Shown in pieces: positions 40,542 to 49,504 of a stretch of DNA of 64,000 nucleotides. A program made the position numbers and the translations under genes. The DNA comes from Pseudomonas reidholzensis (GTDB lineage: Bacteria > Pseudomonadota > Gammaproteobacteria > Pseudomonadales > Pseudomonadaceae): assembly GCF_900536025.1 (NCBI RefSeq), contig NZ_UNOZ01000031.1, positions 62,001 to 126,000 of the forward strand. The letters run 5' to 3'. The notes under the pieces were generated by a model, which was not told the origin of the DNA, did no database searches, and worked only from the letters and a program-made list of their open reading frames with translations. Positions within the stretch are counted from its first letter, which is position 1, and each line of letters opens with the position of its first letter.

Positions 40542-41372
40542 TCAGCGCCGAAACAGGTCATTGAGCTGGGCAAACGGCAGCGCCTGCTCGGCATAGCCGA
40601 ACGTACCGTGCTCATGAATCTCCAGCGCCGCCCGCTGCAACGCCCCCAGCGCCGCCCGCGCCAACGACGAACCGACGCTGATCCGGCGCACGCCGAGGTC
40701 CTCCAGCTGATTCACGCTTAACGGTACCCCTGCCAGGCCCATCAGCACATTCACCGGCTTCGGCGCGACGGCCTGAACCACCGCGCGCACTTCGTCGACG
40801 CTGCGCAGGCCCGGCGCGTACAGCACATCGGCACCCGCCTCGGCATACGCCTGCAGGCGCAGGATGGTGTCGTCGAGGTCCAGGCGTCCGTGCAGCAGGT
40901 TTTCCGCACGGGCACACAGGGTGAAGGGGAACGGCAGGCTACGCGCGGCCTGCACCGCGGCGCGGACACGCTCGACGGCCAGGCCGAAATCATAGATCGG
41001 GGCATCCACGCGGCCACTGGCGTCCTCGATCGAGCCGCCAACCAGCCCAGCCTCAGCGGCGCGCAAAATGGTCTGGGCGCACGATTCCGGCAGGTCGCCG
41101 AAGCCATTCTCGAGGTCGGCGGCCACCGGCAGCGGCGTGGCATCGACGATCGAGCGGGCATTGGCCAGGGTCTCATCGAGACTCAGCGCGCCCTCCGCGT
41201 CCGGCCGACCGAGGCTGAACGCCAGGCCGGCGCTGGTAGTCGCCAGGGCCTCGAAGCCGAGGCTGGCCAGCAGCCGCGCCGAGCCGGCATCCCAGGGGTT
41301 GGGGATGACAAAGGCGCCATCACGCTCATGCAGCGCCTTGAAGGCCTCCGCTCGCAGGGTTTGCACATCCAT
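40542..41372 (-). CDS. Isocitrate lyase/PEP mutase-family protein
   Basis: 276-residue TIM-barrel protein of the ICL/PEPM superfamily. PNPWDAGSARLLASLGFEALATTSAG, PVAADLENGFGD and FTLCARAENLLHG are typical; the KKCGH loop of true isocitrate lyases is absent, so lyase action on isocitrate is unlikely. 2-methylisocitrate-lyase-like or oxaloacetate hydrolase-like activity is possible. ATG 41372 sits nine bases after GGAG; a GTG two codons earlier is too close. Confidence 0.85.
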   Translation of the reverse strand: MDVQTLRAEAFKALHERDGAFVIPNPWDAGSARLLASLGFEALATTSAGLAFSLGRPDAEGALSLDETLANARSIVDATPLPVAADLENGFGDLPESCAQTILRAAEAGLVGGSIEDASGRVDAPIYDFGLAVERVRAAVQAARSLPFPFTLCARAENLLHGRLDLDDTILRLQAYAEAGADVLYAPGLRSVDEVRAVVQAVAPKPVNVLMGLAGVPLSVNQLEDLGVRRISVGSSLARAALGALQRAALEIHEHGTFGYAEQALPFAQLNDLFRR

Positions 41373-41402
41373 GGTCACAGGCTCCGGCAGGTTGAGGAGT
41401 GG

Positions 41403-42272
41403 TCAGAGTAGTCCTAGCTGTTCGACCTCAGGGGCGCGCGGCAATTCCGGCAACGCTGCCAGGCCCGGCAAACGTTCGCTCAGGCGCTGGTGAAAACGCT
41501 GGGCCAGGGCGGCAGCCAGGCGGTTGTCCGAGGTGTGCAGGAAGATATACGGGGTAAGCCCCTGCTCGATCCATTCGGCAACCTTGGCCACCCACGGCGT
41601 CAGGAACGGCTCGTTCGCCTCCAGCTGCGGATGGCCGATGAAACGCACCTGCGGGTGCTGGCTGAAGGCTGCAGGGCGGGGCGGCACACGCGGCTTCTTG
41701 GATTGCGCATGGAGCACTGCGGGGTCGCTCGAGCTGCAGCTGAACAGCGCGCGCGGGTCCAGGCAGATCCGCTCTACGCCGCGCCCGAGCAGCAGCCGAT
41801 TGAGTGCCCGCTCTTCCTCGCCACGGGCGAAGAAGGCGTTGTTGCGCACCTCGACCGCGACCGGTACACCGATCTGATCGAGGAAGTAGTCCAGCTCCGG
41901 CAGACGCGCGGGGCCGAACCCCTTGGGCAATTGCAACCAGTAAGGTGACACGCGATCGCCCAACGGCGCCAACAAGCGGGTGAAATCGATCGCCGACTGC
42001 AGGTGCTCACGCAGGTCGCCGGCGTGGCTGACGTCACCCGGAAATTTTGCGGTAAAGCGAAAGTGCGCCGGCATCACCTGCGCCCAGCGGGCTACCGTGG
42101 CGAGCGCAGGGCGGGCATAGAAGGTGGTGTTGCCTTCGACGGCATTGAACACCTGGCTGTACAGGCCGAGGAATTCAGTGGGTTTGGCGTCGGCGGGGTA
42201 CAGGTAGTCGCGCCAGGCGTTTTCACTCCAGGACGGACAACCGAGAAAGTAAGGCAGTAGCGATGGATTCAT
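41403..42272 (-). CDS. DUF72 family protein
   Basis: 289 residues. LPYFLGCPSWSENAWRDYLYP, YSQVFNAVEGNTTFYA and RFTAKFPGDVSHAGDL are the signature of DUF72, a TIM-barrel family related to endonuclease IV-like folds with no firmly assigned activity. YLRVHTSDN-like text appears as IFLHTSDNRLAAALAQRF at the end. Lies between the small gene at 42276 (three bases upstream) and the ICL-like gene, all on the minus strand. Confidence 0.88.
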   Translation of the reverse strand: MNPSLLPYFLGCPSWSENAWRDYLYPADAKPTEFLGLYSQVFNAVEGNTTFYARPALATVARWAQVMPAHFRFTAKFPGDVSHAGDLREHLQSAIDFTRLLAPLGDRVSPYWLQLPKGFGPARLPELDYFLDQIGVPVAVEVRNNAFFARGEEERALNRLLLGRGVERICLDPRALFSCSSSDPAVLHAQSKKPRVPPRPAAFSQHPQVRFIGHPQLEANEPFLTPWVAKVAEWIEQGLTPYIFLHTSDNRLAAALAQRFHQRLSERLPGLAALPELPRAPEVEQLGLL

Positions 42273-42275
42273 CCA

Positions 42276-42563
42276 TCAAATGTACAGATCCAGCCCCATC
42301 ACATCCATCTCCCATTCGCTGAAGCCGGCGGTGGCCAGGTAGCTGGCCAGCGCGGTTGCGGTGCGCCGGTCGCGCGCGCGGGGGAAGATCATGTCCTGCG
42401 GGCGGGCCGGCAGGCCGCCGCTGCGACGCGGCGTGCGCGCCTCCTGCGGCACGTCGGTGTCCTCGATCAGCTCGGCGTCTTCTACCGCTTCATCACGCAC
42501 CGGTGCCTTGCGCGTAGGGCGCTTGATCGGATAGGACTGCGAGGAGAAGCCGTCGATACGCAT
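42276..42563 (-). CDS. Small Pseudomonas protein of unknown function
   Basis: 95 residues starting MRIDGFSSQSYPIKRPTR. The N-terminal half is low-complexity and charged (DEAVEDAELIEDTDVPQEA); the C-terminal third, DRRTATALASYLATAGFSEWEMDVMGLDLYI, looks structured. No signal peptide. Its stop is three bases before the DUF72 start, suggesting co-transcription. The open frame to 42644 has no supported upstream start. Not recognised. Confidence 0.7.
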   Translation of the reverse strand: MRIDGFSSQSYPIKRPTRKAPVRDEAVEDAELIEDTDVPQEARTPRRSGGLPARPQDMIFPRARDRRTATALASYLATAGFSEWEMDVMGLDLYI

Positions 42564-42693
42564 GAAATGAACACTCAGGACCAATGATGGCAATCTAGCA
42601 GCATCCACCGTACACCGCGAATGCCGTTGTGATAACTGGACCACATTTCATACGAAAGGTTTAGCGCGAAGGTGATTAGCCGACGAACAGCCG

Positions 42694-43368
42694 TCAGAAC
42701 GCCTTGGGCGTCGCGACATTGTCGCGCAAGTACACCGGTTGCGCCTGGTCGGCCGGGATCGCCTCGCCCCGCGCCCAGGCATAACCGGCCAGGCTGAGGA
42801 CGTCGAGGGCGTTGGGCAGCAACGTGGCATCGCTGGCACTCACCGGCACCGCCAGGCGCTCGCCGTAGCTCCAGCCGGTACCGGCGCCAAACCAGTCGCC
42901 GGTGCTGCCCTCGGGCAGCGCGACGCGCTCGGGAGCAATCACTGCCTCACGCCCGACCAGGCGCATTTCGCCGTCGCTGGCCTGGTAGCACCCCCAGTAC
43001 ACCTCGTCCATGCGCGCATCGATGGCCGCCGCAACGTGCTGCAGGCCGCGCTCACGCAGTACGCCCTGGGCCAGTGCCGCCAGGTTGGAGACCGGCAGCA
43101 CCGGACGCTCCAGGGCAAACGCCAGGCCCTGCACCACACCGATGGCGATGCGCACGCCGGTAAAGGCGCCCGGCCCACGGCCAAAGGCGATGGCGTCGAG
43201 GGCGCTCAGCGGCACCCCCGAGTCGGCCAGCAGTTGCTTGATCATCGGCAGCAGCTTTTGCGCATGCAGGCGGGGGATGACCTCATAGTGGCTGGTCACC
43301 TTGCCGTCATGCAGCAGCGCGACGGAACAGGCTTCGGTGGCGGTATCCAGGGCCAGCAGGGTGGTCAT
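42694..43368 (-). CDS. tsaB: tRNA threonylcarbamoyladenosine biosynthesis protein TsaB
   Basis: 224-residue ASKHA-fold partner of TsaD in the t6A37 transferase complex. LLALDTATEACSVALLHDG at the start, HAQKLLPMIKQLL and FGRGPGAFTGVRIAIGVVQGLA are TsaB hallmarks; as usual it lacks the metal-binding residues of TsaD. ATG 43368 is used; the frame is open to 43428. It follows adk on the same strand across a hairpin. With tcdA at 13 kb, two enzymes of the t6A/ct6A route are in the window. Confidence 0.96.
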   Translation of the reverse strand: MTTLLALDTATEACSVALLHDGKVTSHYEVIPRLHAQKLLPMIKQLLADSGVPLSALDAIAFGRGPGAFTGVRIAIGVVQGLAFALERPVLPVSNLAALAQGVLRERGLQHVAAAIDARMDEVYWGCYQASDGEMRLVGREAVIAPERVALPEGSTGDWFGAGTGWSYGERLAVPVSASDATLLPNALDVLSLAGYAWARGEAIPADQAQPVYLRDNVATPKAF

Positions 43369-43414
43369 CGAACGGGTTTCCAAACGCAAGGGGAAGAGCG
43401 CGCCAGTATAAACG

Positions 43415-43440
43415 ACAACGGCCCGCAAGCGGGCCGTTGT
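43415..43440 (-). terminator. Hairpin between adk and tsaB
   Basis: ACAACGGCCCGC and GCGGGCCGTTGT form a 12-bp perfect stem with a two-base loop, 17 bases after the adk stop. Downstream on the minus strand is CGTTTAT, a weak T tail. Confidence 0.7.
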
Positions 43441-43457
43441 CAGCTACAAGGCAAGGA

Positions 43458-44105
43458 TCAGCTCAGGGCTGCCAGGACCTTGGCGGTAATCGCTTCAACC
43501 GAGCCGACACCTTCGATGTGGCTGTACTTCGGCTTGCCGTTGGCGGCAGCCAGGTTCTGGTAGAAGGCGACCAGTGGCTTGGTCTGGTCGTGGTAGACCG
43601 ACAGGCGATGACGCACGGTTTCTTCAGTGTCGTCCTTGCGCTGGACCAGGTCTTCACCGGTCACATCGTCTTTGCCGGCCACTTTCGGCGGGTTGTAGAC
43701 CACGTGGTAGACGCGGCCCGAGCCTTCGTGCACACGACGGCCGGCGATACGCTGGACGATCTCTTCGTCTTCCACGGCGATCTCGACCACGGCGTCCAGC
43801 TCGACGCCGGCGGTGACCAGGGCTTCAGCCTGCGGAATGGTGCGCGGGAAGCCGTCGAACAGGAAGCCATTGGCGCAGTCGGCCTGGGCGATCCGGTCCT
43901 TGACCAGGTTGATGATCAGCTCGTCGGAAACCAGCTTGCCGGCGTCCATGATCGCCTTGGCTTCCAGGCCCAATGGAGTACCAGCCTTCACCGCGGCACG
44001 CAGCATGTCACCGGTGGAGATCTGTGGAACACCGAACTTCTCGGTGATGAACTTTGCCTGAGTACCTTTACCGGCCCCGGGAGCTCCCAGCAGAATTACG
44101 CGCAT
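43458..44105 (-). CDS. adk: Adenylate kinase
   Basis: 215-residue cytoplasmic enzyme catalysing AMP + ATP = 2 ADP. GAPGAGKGTQA is the P-loop, GFLFDGFPRT-like text appears as NGFLFDGFPRTIPQAEAL, and the long LID (GRVYHVVYNPPKVAGKDDVTGEDLVQRKDD) marks the long form without zinc cysteines. ATG 44105 begins MRVILLG. Follows ppc on the minus strand, the standard Pseudomonas order ppc-adk-tsaB. Confidence 0.98.
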   Translation of the reverse strand: MRVILLGAPGAGKGTQAKFITEKFGVPQISTGDMLRAAVKAGTPLGLEAKAIMDAGKLVSDELIINLVKDRIAQADCANGFLFDGFPRTIPQAEALVTAGVELDAVVEIAVEDEEIVQRIAGRRVHEGSGRVYHVVYNPPKVAGKDDVTGEDLVQRKDDTEETVRHRLSVYHDQTKPLVAFYQNLAAANGKPKYSHIEGVGSVEAITAKVLAALS

Positions 44106-44281
44106 CTCGTGCTCCTCATATTTTTTTATGCAAATCAATGGATTCGGCGTCAGGGCCAATTCCGGAAAATCGGGTATCGACCAGAAAATCGGTCAAAAGG
44201 CTGCTCAAGATACACAGCACCCGGCGACCAGACAAGCGTCCCAAAGTTGCAGCAAAGCGCCAGTTGCGACCTGCCGCCGCA

Positions 44282-44304
44282 GGGGTTGCGCTCAGCGCAA
44301 CCCC
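44282..44304. terminator. Hairpin between ppc and adk
   Basis: GGGGTTGCGC, loop TCA, GCGCAACCCC: a 10-bp perfect stem 60 bases after the ppc stop on the minus strand. No T run follows, so termination strength is uncertain. Confidence 0.5.
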
Positions 44305-44363
44305 CCTCCTCGCCCCCGGCCCGACCCTGCGCCTGGCCAGGCCATGCGCCGCCCTGCAGTGGC

Positions 44364-46991
44364 CTAGCCGGTGTTGCGCAGGCCGGCGGCAATGCCCGCC
44401 ACGGTGACCAGCAAGGCCTGTTCCAACGGGCTGTCCAGAGCGGCTTCGCGGCTGCGCGAGCGCGCCAGCAGCTCGGCCTGGAGGCGGTGCAGCGGGTCCA
44501 GGTAGGTGTTGCGCAGGCTGATGAATTCCAGGGTCTCGGGGCTGTGCGCCAGTAGCACCGGCTGCCCGGTGAGGCCCAGCACCACCTGGCAGGACTGCGA
44601 CAATAGGTCGCGCAGCTGAGCTCCTAAAGGAAGCAGTTGCGGTTGCACTAGACGTTGGTCGTAGGCCTGGGCGATTTGCGCGTCGGCCTTGGCCAGGACC
44701 ATTTCCAGCATGTCGATGCGGGTGCGGAAGAACGGCCACTGTTCGCGCATCTGCCCCAGCAACTCGCCCTGGCCGCGGGCCAGGGCGTTGTTCAGCGCGG
44801 TTTCCCAGCCCAGCCAGGCCGGCAGCATGAGCCGCGTCTGGGTCCAGCCGAAGATCCACGGGATCGCCCGCAGGCTTTCGATACCCCCCGCCCGGCGCTT
44901 GGCCGGCCGACTGCCCAGCGGCAAGCGGCCGAGCTCCTGCTCCGGGGTCGACTGGCGGAAGTACTCGACGAAATCGGGGTTCTCGCGAACCACCGCGCGG
45001 TAGGCCTTGACCCCGTCGGCGGCCAGTTGGTCCATCACCTCGCGCCAGGCCGGCTGGGGTGGCGGTGGCGGCAACAGGGTCGCCTCGAGTACCGCGGCCA
45101 GGTACAGGTTGAGGTTCTGCTCGGCGATGCCTGGCAGGCCGAACTTGAAGCGGATCATCTCGCCCTGCTCGGTGGTCCGGAAGCGCCCCGCCACCGAGCC
45201 TGGCGGCTGCGACAGGATCGCCGCGTGGGCGGGACCACCACCACGGCCAACGGTGCCGCCGCGACCGTGGAACAGCAGCAGCTCGACCTGATGCTCACGG
45301 CAGATGCGCACCAGGTTCTCCTGGGCGCGGTACTGCGCCCAGGCCGCCGCGGTGGTGCCGGCGTCCTTGGCCGAGTCGGAGTAGCCGATCATCACTTCCT
45401 GCGGGCCACGCAGGCCGCTGCGGTAGCCCGGCAGGCCGAGCAGGCGCTGCATCACCGGCCCGGCGTTGTCGAGGTCGGCCAGGGTCTCGAACAGCGGCAC
45501 CACACGCATCGGCCGGGTCAGCCCGGCCTCCTTGAGCAGCAGTTGCACCGCCAGCACATCGGATGCGGCGCCGGCCATCGAGATCACGTAGGAGCCCAGC
45601 GACGCGGCAGGCGCGGCTGCGATGACACGGCAGGTATCGAGCACCTCGGCAGTGTCGGCCTGGGGCTTGAAATGCGCCGGGAGCAACGGCCGACGGTTTT
45701 TCAGTTCGGCCTGGAGAAAGTCGATGCGCTGCGCTTCGTCCCAGTCGGCATAGCGCCCCAGGCCCAGGTAGTCGGTGATCTCCGACAGCGCGTCACGGTG
45801 GCGGGCGGCATCCTGGCGCACGTCCAGGCGCACCAGGAACAACCCAAAGGTGACCGCCCGCCGCAGGCAATCGAGCAACGGCCCATCGGCGATCACGCCC
45901 ATGCCGCATTCGTGCAGGGACTGGAAGCACAGCTCGAGCGGCTCGATCAGGTCGCGGCTGTCGACCAGCACCTGGGCGCTGGCGGCCTGGCTGCTGGTCA
46001 GCGAAGCCTGTGCCCAGGCACGGGTGGCACGCAGCCGCTCGCGCACTTGCTTGAGCAGGCTGCGGTAAGGTTCGGCGCTGTCACCGACACGCTCGCGCAG
46101 GGCCGCGCTGGCCTGCTGCATGGACAGCTCGGCGGCCAGGTTGTCGATGTCGCGCAGGAACAGGTCGGCGGCCATCCAGCGCGCCAGCAGCAACACCTCG
46201 CGGGTTACCGTGGCGGTGACGTTGGGGTTGCCATCACGGTCGCCGCCCATCCACGACGCGAAGCGGACCGGCGCAGCCTCCAGCGGCAAGCGCAGGCCGG
46301 TGGCCTCGAACAGCGCCTTGTCGACCTTGCGCAGGTGGCTGGGGATGGCCTGCCAGAGCGAATGTTCGATGACCGCGAAGCCCCATTTGGCTTCGTCTAC
46401 CGGGGTCGGCCGGGTACGGCGGATCTCCTCGGTGTGCCAGGCTTCGGCGATCAACCGGCGCAGGCGTTCGCGGATCTGCTCGCGCTCGGCCGGGCTCAGG
46501 TCGCGGTGGTCCTGCGCGGCCAGCTGGGCGGCGATGGCGTCGTACTTCTGGATCAGCGTGCGGCGGGCGACTTCGGTCGGGTGGGCGGTGAGCACCAGCT
46601 GGATATCCAGCTTGGCCAACTGCCGGGCCAGGGCGTCATCGCTGTGCCCGGCCGCCTTGAGGCGCGCCAGCAGTTCCGGCAGCACCCGCGCCTCGAACGG
46701 CTCGGGCTGGCCAGGTTCGCGGCGGTGGATCAACTGGTACTGCTCGGCGATGTTGGCCAGGTTGAGAAACTGGTTGAACGCCCGCGCCACCGGCAGCAGT
46801 TGCTCATCGTCCAGGTCGTCCAGGGTCGAGCTCAGTTGCTCGGCCGCGCCACGCCGGTCGGCCTTGGCGCTGTGGCGGATGTCTTCGATCTTCTGCAGGA
46901 ACGCGTCGCCGTGTTGCTGGCGAATGGTTTCGCCAAGCAACTCACCCAACAGATGAACATCCTCACGCAAGCGTACATCGATATCGGTCAT
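44364..46991 (-). CDS. ppc: Phosphoenolpyruvate carboxylase
   Basis: 875-residue cytoplasmic enzyme that carboxylates PEP to oxaloacetate, the anaplerotic feed of the TCA cycle. The catalytic His is in LTAHPTEVARRTL near residue 140, GGDRDGNPNVTATVT is the second signature, and FHGRGGTVGRGGGPA the mobile loop. The C terminus LRNTG is the usual effector-binding end. ATG 46991 gives MTDIDVRLREDVHLLG; the open frame to 47099 is not part of the protein. Confidence 0.98.
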   Translation of the reverse strand: MTDIDVRLREDVHLLGELLGETIRQQHGDAFLQKIEDIRHSAKADRRGAAEQLSSTLDDLDDEQLLPVARAFNQFLNLANIAEQYQLIHRREPGQPEPFEARVLPELLARLKAAGHSDDALARQLAKLDIQLVLTAHPTEVARRTLIQKYDAIAAQLAAQDHRDLSPAEREQIRERLRRLIAEAWHTEEIRRTRPTPVDEAKWGFAVIEHSLWQAIPSHLRKVDKALFEATGLRLPLEAAPVRFASWMGGDRDGNPNVTATVTREVLLLARWMAADLFLRDIDNLAAELSMQQASAALRERVGDSAEPYRSLLKQVRERLRATRAWAQASLTSSQAASAQVLVDSRDLIEPLELCFQSLHECGMGVIADGPLLDCLRRAVTFGLFLVRLDVRQDAARHRDALSEITDYLGLGRYADWDEAQRIDFLQAELKNRRPLLPAHFKPQADTAEVLDTCRVIAAAPAASLGSYVISMAGAASDVLAVQLLLKEAGLTRPMRVVPLFETLADLDNAGPVMQRLLGLPGYRSGLRGPQEVMIGYSDSAKDAGTTAAAWAQYRAQENLVRICREHQVELLLFHGRGGTVGRGGGPAHAAILSQPPGSVAGRFRTTEQGEMIRFKFGLPGIAEQNLNLYLAAVLEATLLPPPPPQPAWREVMDQLAADGVKAYRAVVRENPDFVEYFRQSTPEQELGRLPLGSRPAKRRAGGIESLRAIPWIFGWTQTRLMLPAWLGWETALNNALARGQGELLGQMREQWPFFRTRIDMLEMVLAKADAQIAQAYDQRLVQPQLLPLGAQLRDLLSQSCQVVLGLTGQPVLLAHSPETLEFISLRNTYLDPLHRLQAELLARSRSREAALDSPLEQALLVTVAGIAAGLRNTG

Positions 46992-47163
46992 CAGCCCTCT
47001 CTCCGGCGCGGTGCGTCCGCGCATCCGTTCAGGAACCCGCACGTGCCCAAGAGTGCCCACAGCGGTGCCATCTAGGCAAGCCTGCTGCAGGTTAAGCAAC
47101 TAAAGTGAATGCAGGGCACTCCCTATCAAGCAATGCCCATTTCCTGGCTTCACAGAGGTCACC

Positions 47164-47511
47164 ATGAAAATCCGCGAACTCGCCCAGCACTGGGAACAGA
47201 ACGCCGCAGGAAGCTTGAGCGCCACCGGTCACCTGCTCCACCTGGACCTTGAATCTGAAGCGCGCCTGGCCGCGCTGATCGACATGTACCCCAAGCGCAC
47301 CGCCGAGGAACTGCTCGGTGAACTGGTCGCTGCCGCGCTCGAAGAGCTGGAGGCGAGCTTCCCGTATATCCAGGGCCGGCAGGTGATCGCCACCGACGAG
47401 GAAGGTGACCCGCTGTATGAAGACATCGGCCCTACGCCGCGGTTTCTGGCGCTGTCGCGGCGCCATCTGCATGAGCTGAGCAGTACTGGAGAGGACCCAC
47501 GCACTGACTGA
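47164..47511 (+). CDS. Conserved small Pseudomonas protein
   Basis: 115 residues, acidic, no signal peptide. MKIRELAQHWEQNAAGSLSATGHLLHLDL, YPKRTAEELLGELVAAALEELEASFPYIQG and ATDEEGDPLYEDIGPTPRFLALSRRHL suggest a short helical adaptor. Homologues in this ppc-adjacent place have been labelled as pilin-assembly or type 1 pili tip components by transfer, without evidence I can see here. Divergent from ppc. Confidence 0.75.
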   Translation: MKIRELAQHWEQNAAGSLSATGHLLHLDLESEARLAALIDMYPKRTAEELLGELVAAALEELEASFPYIQGRQVIATDEEGDPLYEDIGPTPRFLALSRRHLHELSSTGEDPRTD

Positions 47512-47836
47512 AACGACGAATCCCGGGGGGCGCCTCGCGCGCCCATTCGCGGTGCAATGCCGCGGGTTTGAGATCGCTACCCCAGCGCTGGAAGACCGAA
47601 CCCCTACCCTCCTGAAGCGCAAAAGTTCCGAAAAAAACCGCTGACCAATCAGTCAGAAAATTCTTGCCTCGCCTAGGCATTTATTTCGGAACTATTCGAA
47701 AAACGCTCCAGTCCGAGCCAATAGCCATCACGCTAAAACCCTGCACACAGGGGCTGTGCACAGTTCAGCTGAAGCGCGCGCACTGTCAGGGAAAGAGCGA
47801 TGGACTGCCACGGACATTGTTATCAGGAGTGATCCA
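47512..47836. other. Intergenic region upstream of the DUF4398-lptF pair
   Basis: 325 bases holding the promoter of the following lipoprotein operon. It contains the AlgU-like promoter at 47689-47716 and a roughly 120-base leader after it. No credible open frame; antisense frames here lack ribosome sites. Confidence 0.5.
47689..47716 (+). promoter_or_regulatory. Candidate AlgU (sigma-22) promoter of the lptF operon
   Basis: GAACTA, 17-base spacer, TCCGA matches the AlgU/RpoE-type pattern GAACTT-N16/17-TCtgA with one mismatch in each box. In P. aeruginosa lptF is an established AlgU-dependent lipoprotein gene, which supports the call; here it stands about 120 bases upstream of the first gene. 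Confidence 0.5.
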
Positions 47837-48250
47837 ATGGAGCTGACCAACATGAAGACCCGCACTTCGCCAACCTCATCCACTCACTTGCGCGGGCTCA
47901 AGCTGGCCGCGCTGGCCCTGGGCAGCAGCCTGGTGCTGGCCGGTTGCGCAGGCAAGCCGCCAAGTGAACAGTATGCCGTCACCCAGTCGGCGGTGAATTC
48001 CGCCGTCAGTGCCGGTGGCACCGAGTTCGCCGCCGTGGAAATGAAAGCGGCGCAGGACAAGTTCAAGCAGGCGGAAATCGCCATGCACGACAAGAAATAC
48101 GACGACGCCAGGCTGCTCGCCGAACAGGCCGAGTGGGACGCCCGGGTTGCCGAGCGCAAGGCGCAGGCTGCCAAGGTCCAGAAGGCCTTGCAGGACTCCC
48201 GCCAAGGCGTCCAGGACCTGCGTGAGGAAGGGCTGCGCAGCGCCGAGTGA
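47837..48250 (+). CDS. DUF4398 lipoprotein
   Basis: 137-residue precursor. Signal ends in the lipobox VLAGCAG (Cys near residue 38). The mature part EFAAVEMKAAQDKFKQAEIAMHDKKYDDARLLAEQAEWDARVAERKAQAAK is a helical hairpin typical of DUF4398. ATG 47837 has AGGAG seven bases upstream; ATG 47852 is an alternative. Followed by lptF after 50 bases; both contain the same helical N-terminal pattern, so they may act together in the outer membrane. Confidence 0.87.
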   Translation: MELTNMKTRTSPTSSTHLRGLKLAALALGSSLVLAGCAGKPPSEQYAVTQSAVNSAVSAGGTEFAAVEMKAAQDKFKQAEIAMHDKKYDDARLLAEQAEWDARVAERKAQAAKVQKALQDSRQGVQDLREEGLRSAE

Positions 48251-48300
48251 GCCTGCCCAGCGGTTTCTGAGCCTTCGTAATTGATCAAAGGATGAACACT

Positions 48301-49089
48301 ATGCGCAACTACGTCATGATCCCCGCCCTGCTGGCCCTGAGTGTTGGCCTTGCCGCCTGCTCGCATGATCCGAACGCCAACCTGGAGTCGGCCCGCACTA
48401 ACTTCTCGGCGCTGCAGAGCGACCCGCAATCGAGCAAGCTGGCCGCGCTCGAGACCAAGGACGCGCAGGACTGGCTGAACAAGGCCGACAAGGCCTACCT
48501 GGAGCGCGAGAACGACAAGAAGGTCGATCAACTCGCCTACCTGACCAACCAGCGTGTCGAAGTGGCCAAGCAGACCATTGCCCTGCGCGCCGCTGAAGGC
48601 GAGCTGAAAAACGCTTCTGCCCAGCGTGCCCAGGCCCGCCTGGATGCCCGCGACGCGCAGATCAAGAAGCTCCAGGACAGCCTCAACGCCAAGCAGACCG
48701 ACCGCGGCACCCTGGTCACCTTTGGCGACGTGCTGTTCGACTTCAACAAGGCCGAGCTGAAAAGCAGCGCCTTGCCCAACGTCACCAAGCTGGCGCAGTT
48801 CCTGGCCGAGAACCCTGAGCGCAAGGTGATCGTCGAGGGCTACACCGACAGCGTCGGTTCGGCCAACTACAACCAGAGCCTGTCCGAGCGCCGTGCTGGC
48901 GCGGTGCGCATGGCCCTGGTGCGTGCCGGTGTAGACCCTGAGCGGATCGTCTCGCAGGGCTATGGCAAGGAGTATCCGGTAGCGGAAAACTCCAGCAACT
49001 CCGGGCGAGCGCAGAACCGTCGGGTCGAGGTGACCATCTCCAACGACAACCAGCCAGTGGCGCCCCGTACGGTCAGCCAGGTGCAGTAA
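48301..49089 (+). CDS. lptF: OmpA-family outer-membrane lipoprotein (LptF-like)
   Basis: About 262-residue precursor. The lipobox is GLAACS (Cys near residue 20). A DUF4398-like helical region (LAALETKDAQDWLNKADKAYLERENDKKVDQLAYL) is followed by an OmpA peptidoglycan-binding domain: VLFDFNKAEL, VEGYTDSVGSANYNQSLSERRAGAV, SQGYGKEYPVAENSSNSGRAQNRRVEV. This is the layout of P. aeruginosa LptF (PA3692), a lipoprotein linked to adhesion and stress survival, and the locus order with ppc-adk and lysS agrees. Start 48301 has AAAGGA at good spacing; 48292 is an alternative. Confidence 0.85.
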   Translation: MRNYVMIPALLALSVGLAACSHDPNANLESARTNFSALQSDPQSSKLAALETKDAQDWLNKADKAYLERENDKKVDQLAYLTNQRVEVAKQTIALRAAEGELKNASAQRAQARLDARDAQIKKLQDSLNAKQTDRGTLVTFGDVLFDFNKAELKSSALPNVTKLAQFLAENPERKVIVEGYTDSVGSANYNQSLSERRAGAVRMALVRAGVDPERIVSQGYGKEYPVAENSSNSGRAQNRRVEVTISNDNQPVAPRTVSQVQ

Positions 49090-49106
49090 GGCTTGCCGCG
49101 TGACTG

Positions 49107-49134
49107 AAAACCCCGCCTGACGGCGGGGTTTTTT
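49107..49134 (+). terminator. Intrinsic terminator after lptF
   Basis: AACCCCGCC, loop TGAC, GGCGGGGTT then TTTTG: a 9-bp stem with a T tail directly after lptF. Confidence 0.92.
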
Positions 49135-49145
49135 GTTTGCGAGGA

Positions 49146-49187
49146 CTTTAAAAAGCACCTCCAAAACACCTTTAAAAGCACTATACT
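49146..49187 (+). promoter_or_regulatory. Toxin-antitoxin promoter with direct repeats
   Basis: CTTTAAAAAGCAC at 49146-49158 and CTTTAAAAGCAC at 49170-49181 are near-identical direct repeats spaced about 24 bases apart (two helical turns), and TATACT at 49182-49187 is a good -10. Likely promoter and antitoxin operator of the pair downstream. Confidence 0.55.
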
Positions 49188-49225
49188 CGACCAACCCCTT
49201 ACGCCTATCACGGGTTGATACAACT

Positions 49226-49504
49226 ATGACCTACACCGTTCTGGCCAATCTGGCAGCATCGATCACCGATCTGAAGAAAGACCCAATGGGCACCATCCGT
49301 GAAGCAGCGGGGGAAACCGTGGTGATACTCAACAGGAATGAGCCAGCCTTCTACGCTGTGCCCCCTGAACGCTACGCAGCGATGATGGAGCTGATCGACG
49401 ACCTGCAACTGGCGGAGGTCGTGCGCAAGCGTCAAGGCGGGGCTACCGCCAAAGTGGATATCGATGAGCTCATCGCACACGCCGAAGCCAACAGCAAGGT
49501 ATGA
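49226..49504 (+). CDS. Type II antitoxin, Phd/YefM family
   Basis: 92 residues. MTYTVLANLAASITDLKKDPMGTIREAAGETVVILNRNEPAFYAVPPERYAAMMELIDDL is the prevent-host-death/YefM N-terminal DNA-binding fold; the C-terminal part (GGATAKVDIDELIAHAEANSKV) wraps the toxin. ATG 49226 chosen because the family begins here; the frame is open to 49133. The toxin frame overlaps its 3' end. It represses its own promoter in this family. Confidence 0.9.
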   Translation: MTYTVLANLAASITDLKKDPMGTIREAAGETVVILNRNEPAFYAVPPERYAAMMELIDDLQLAEVVRKRQGGATAKVDIDELIAHAEANSKV

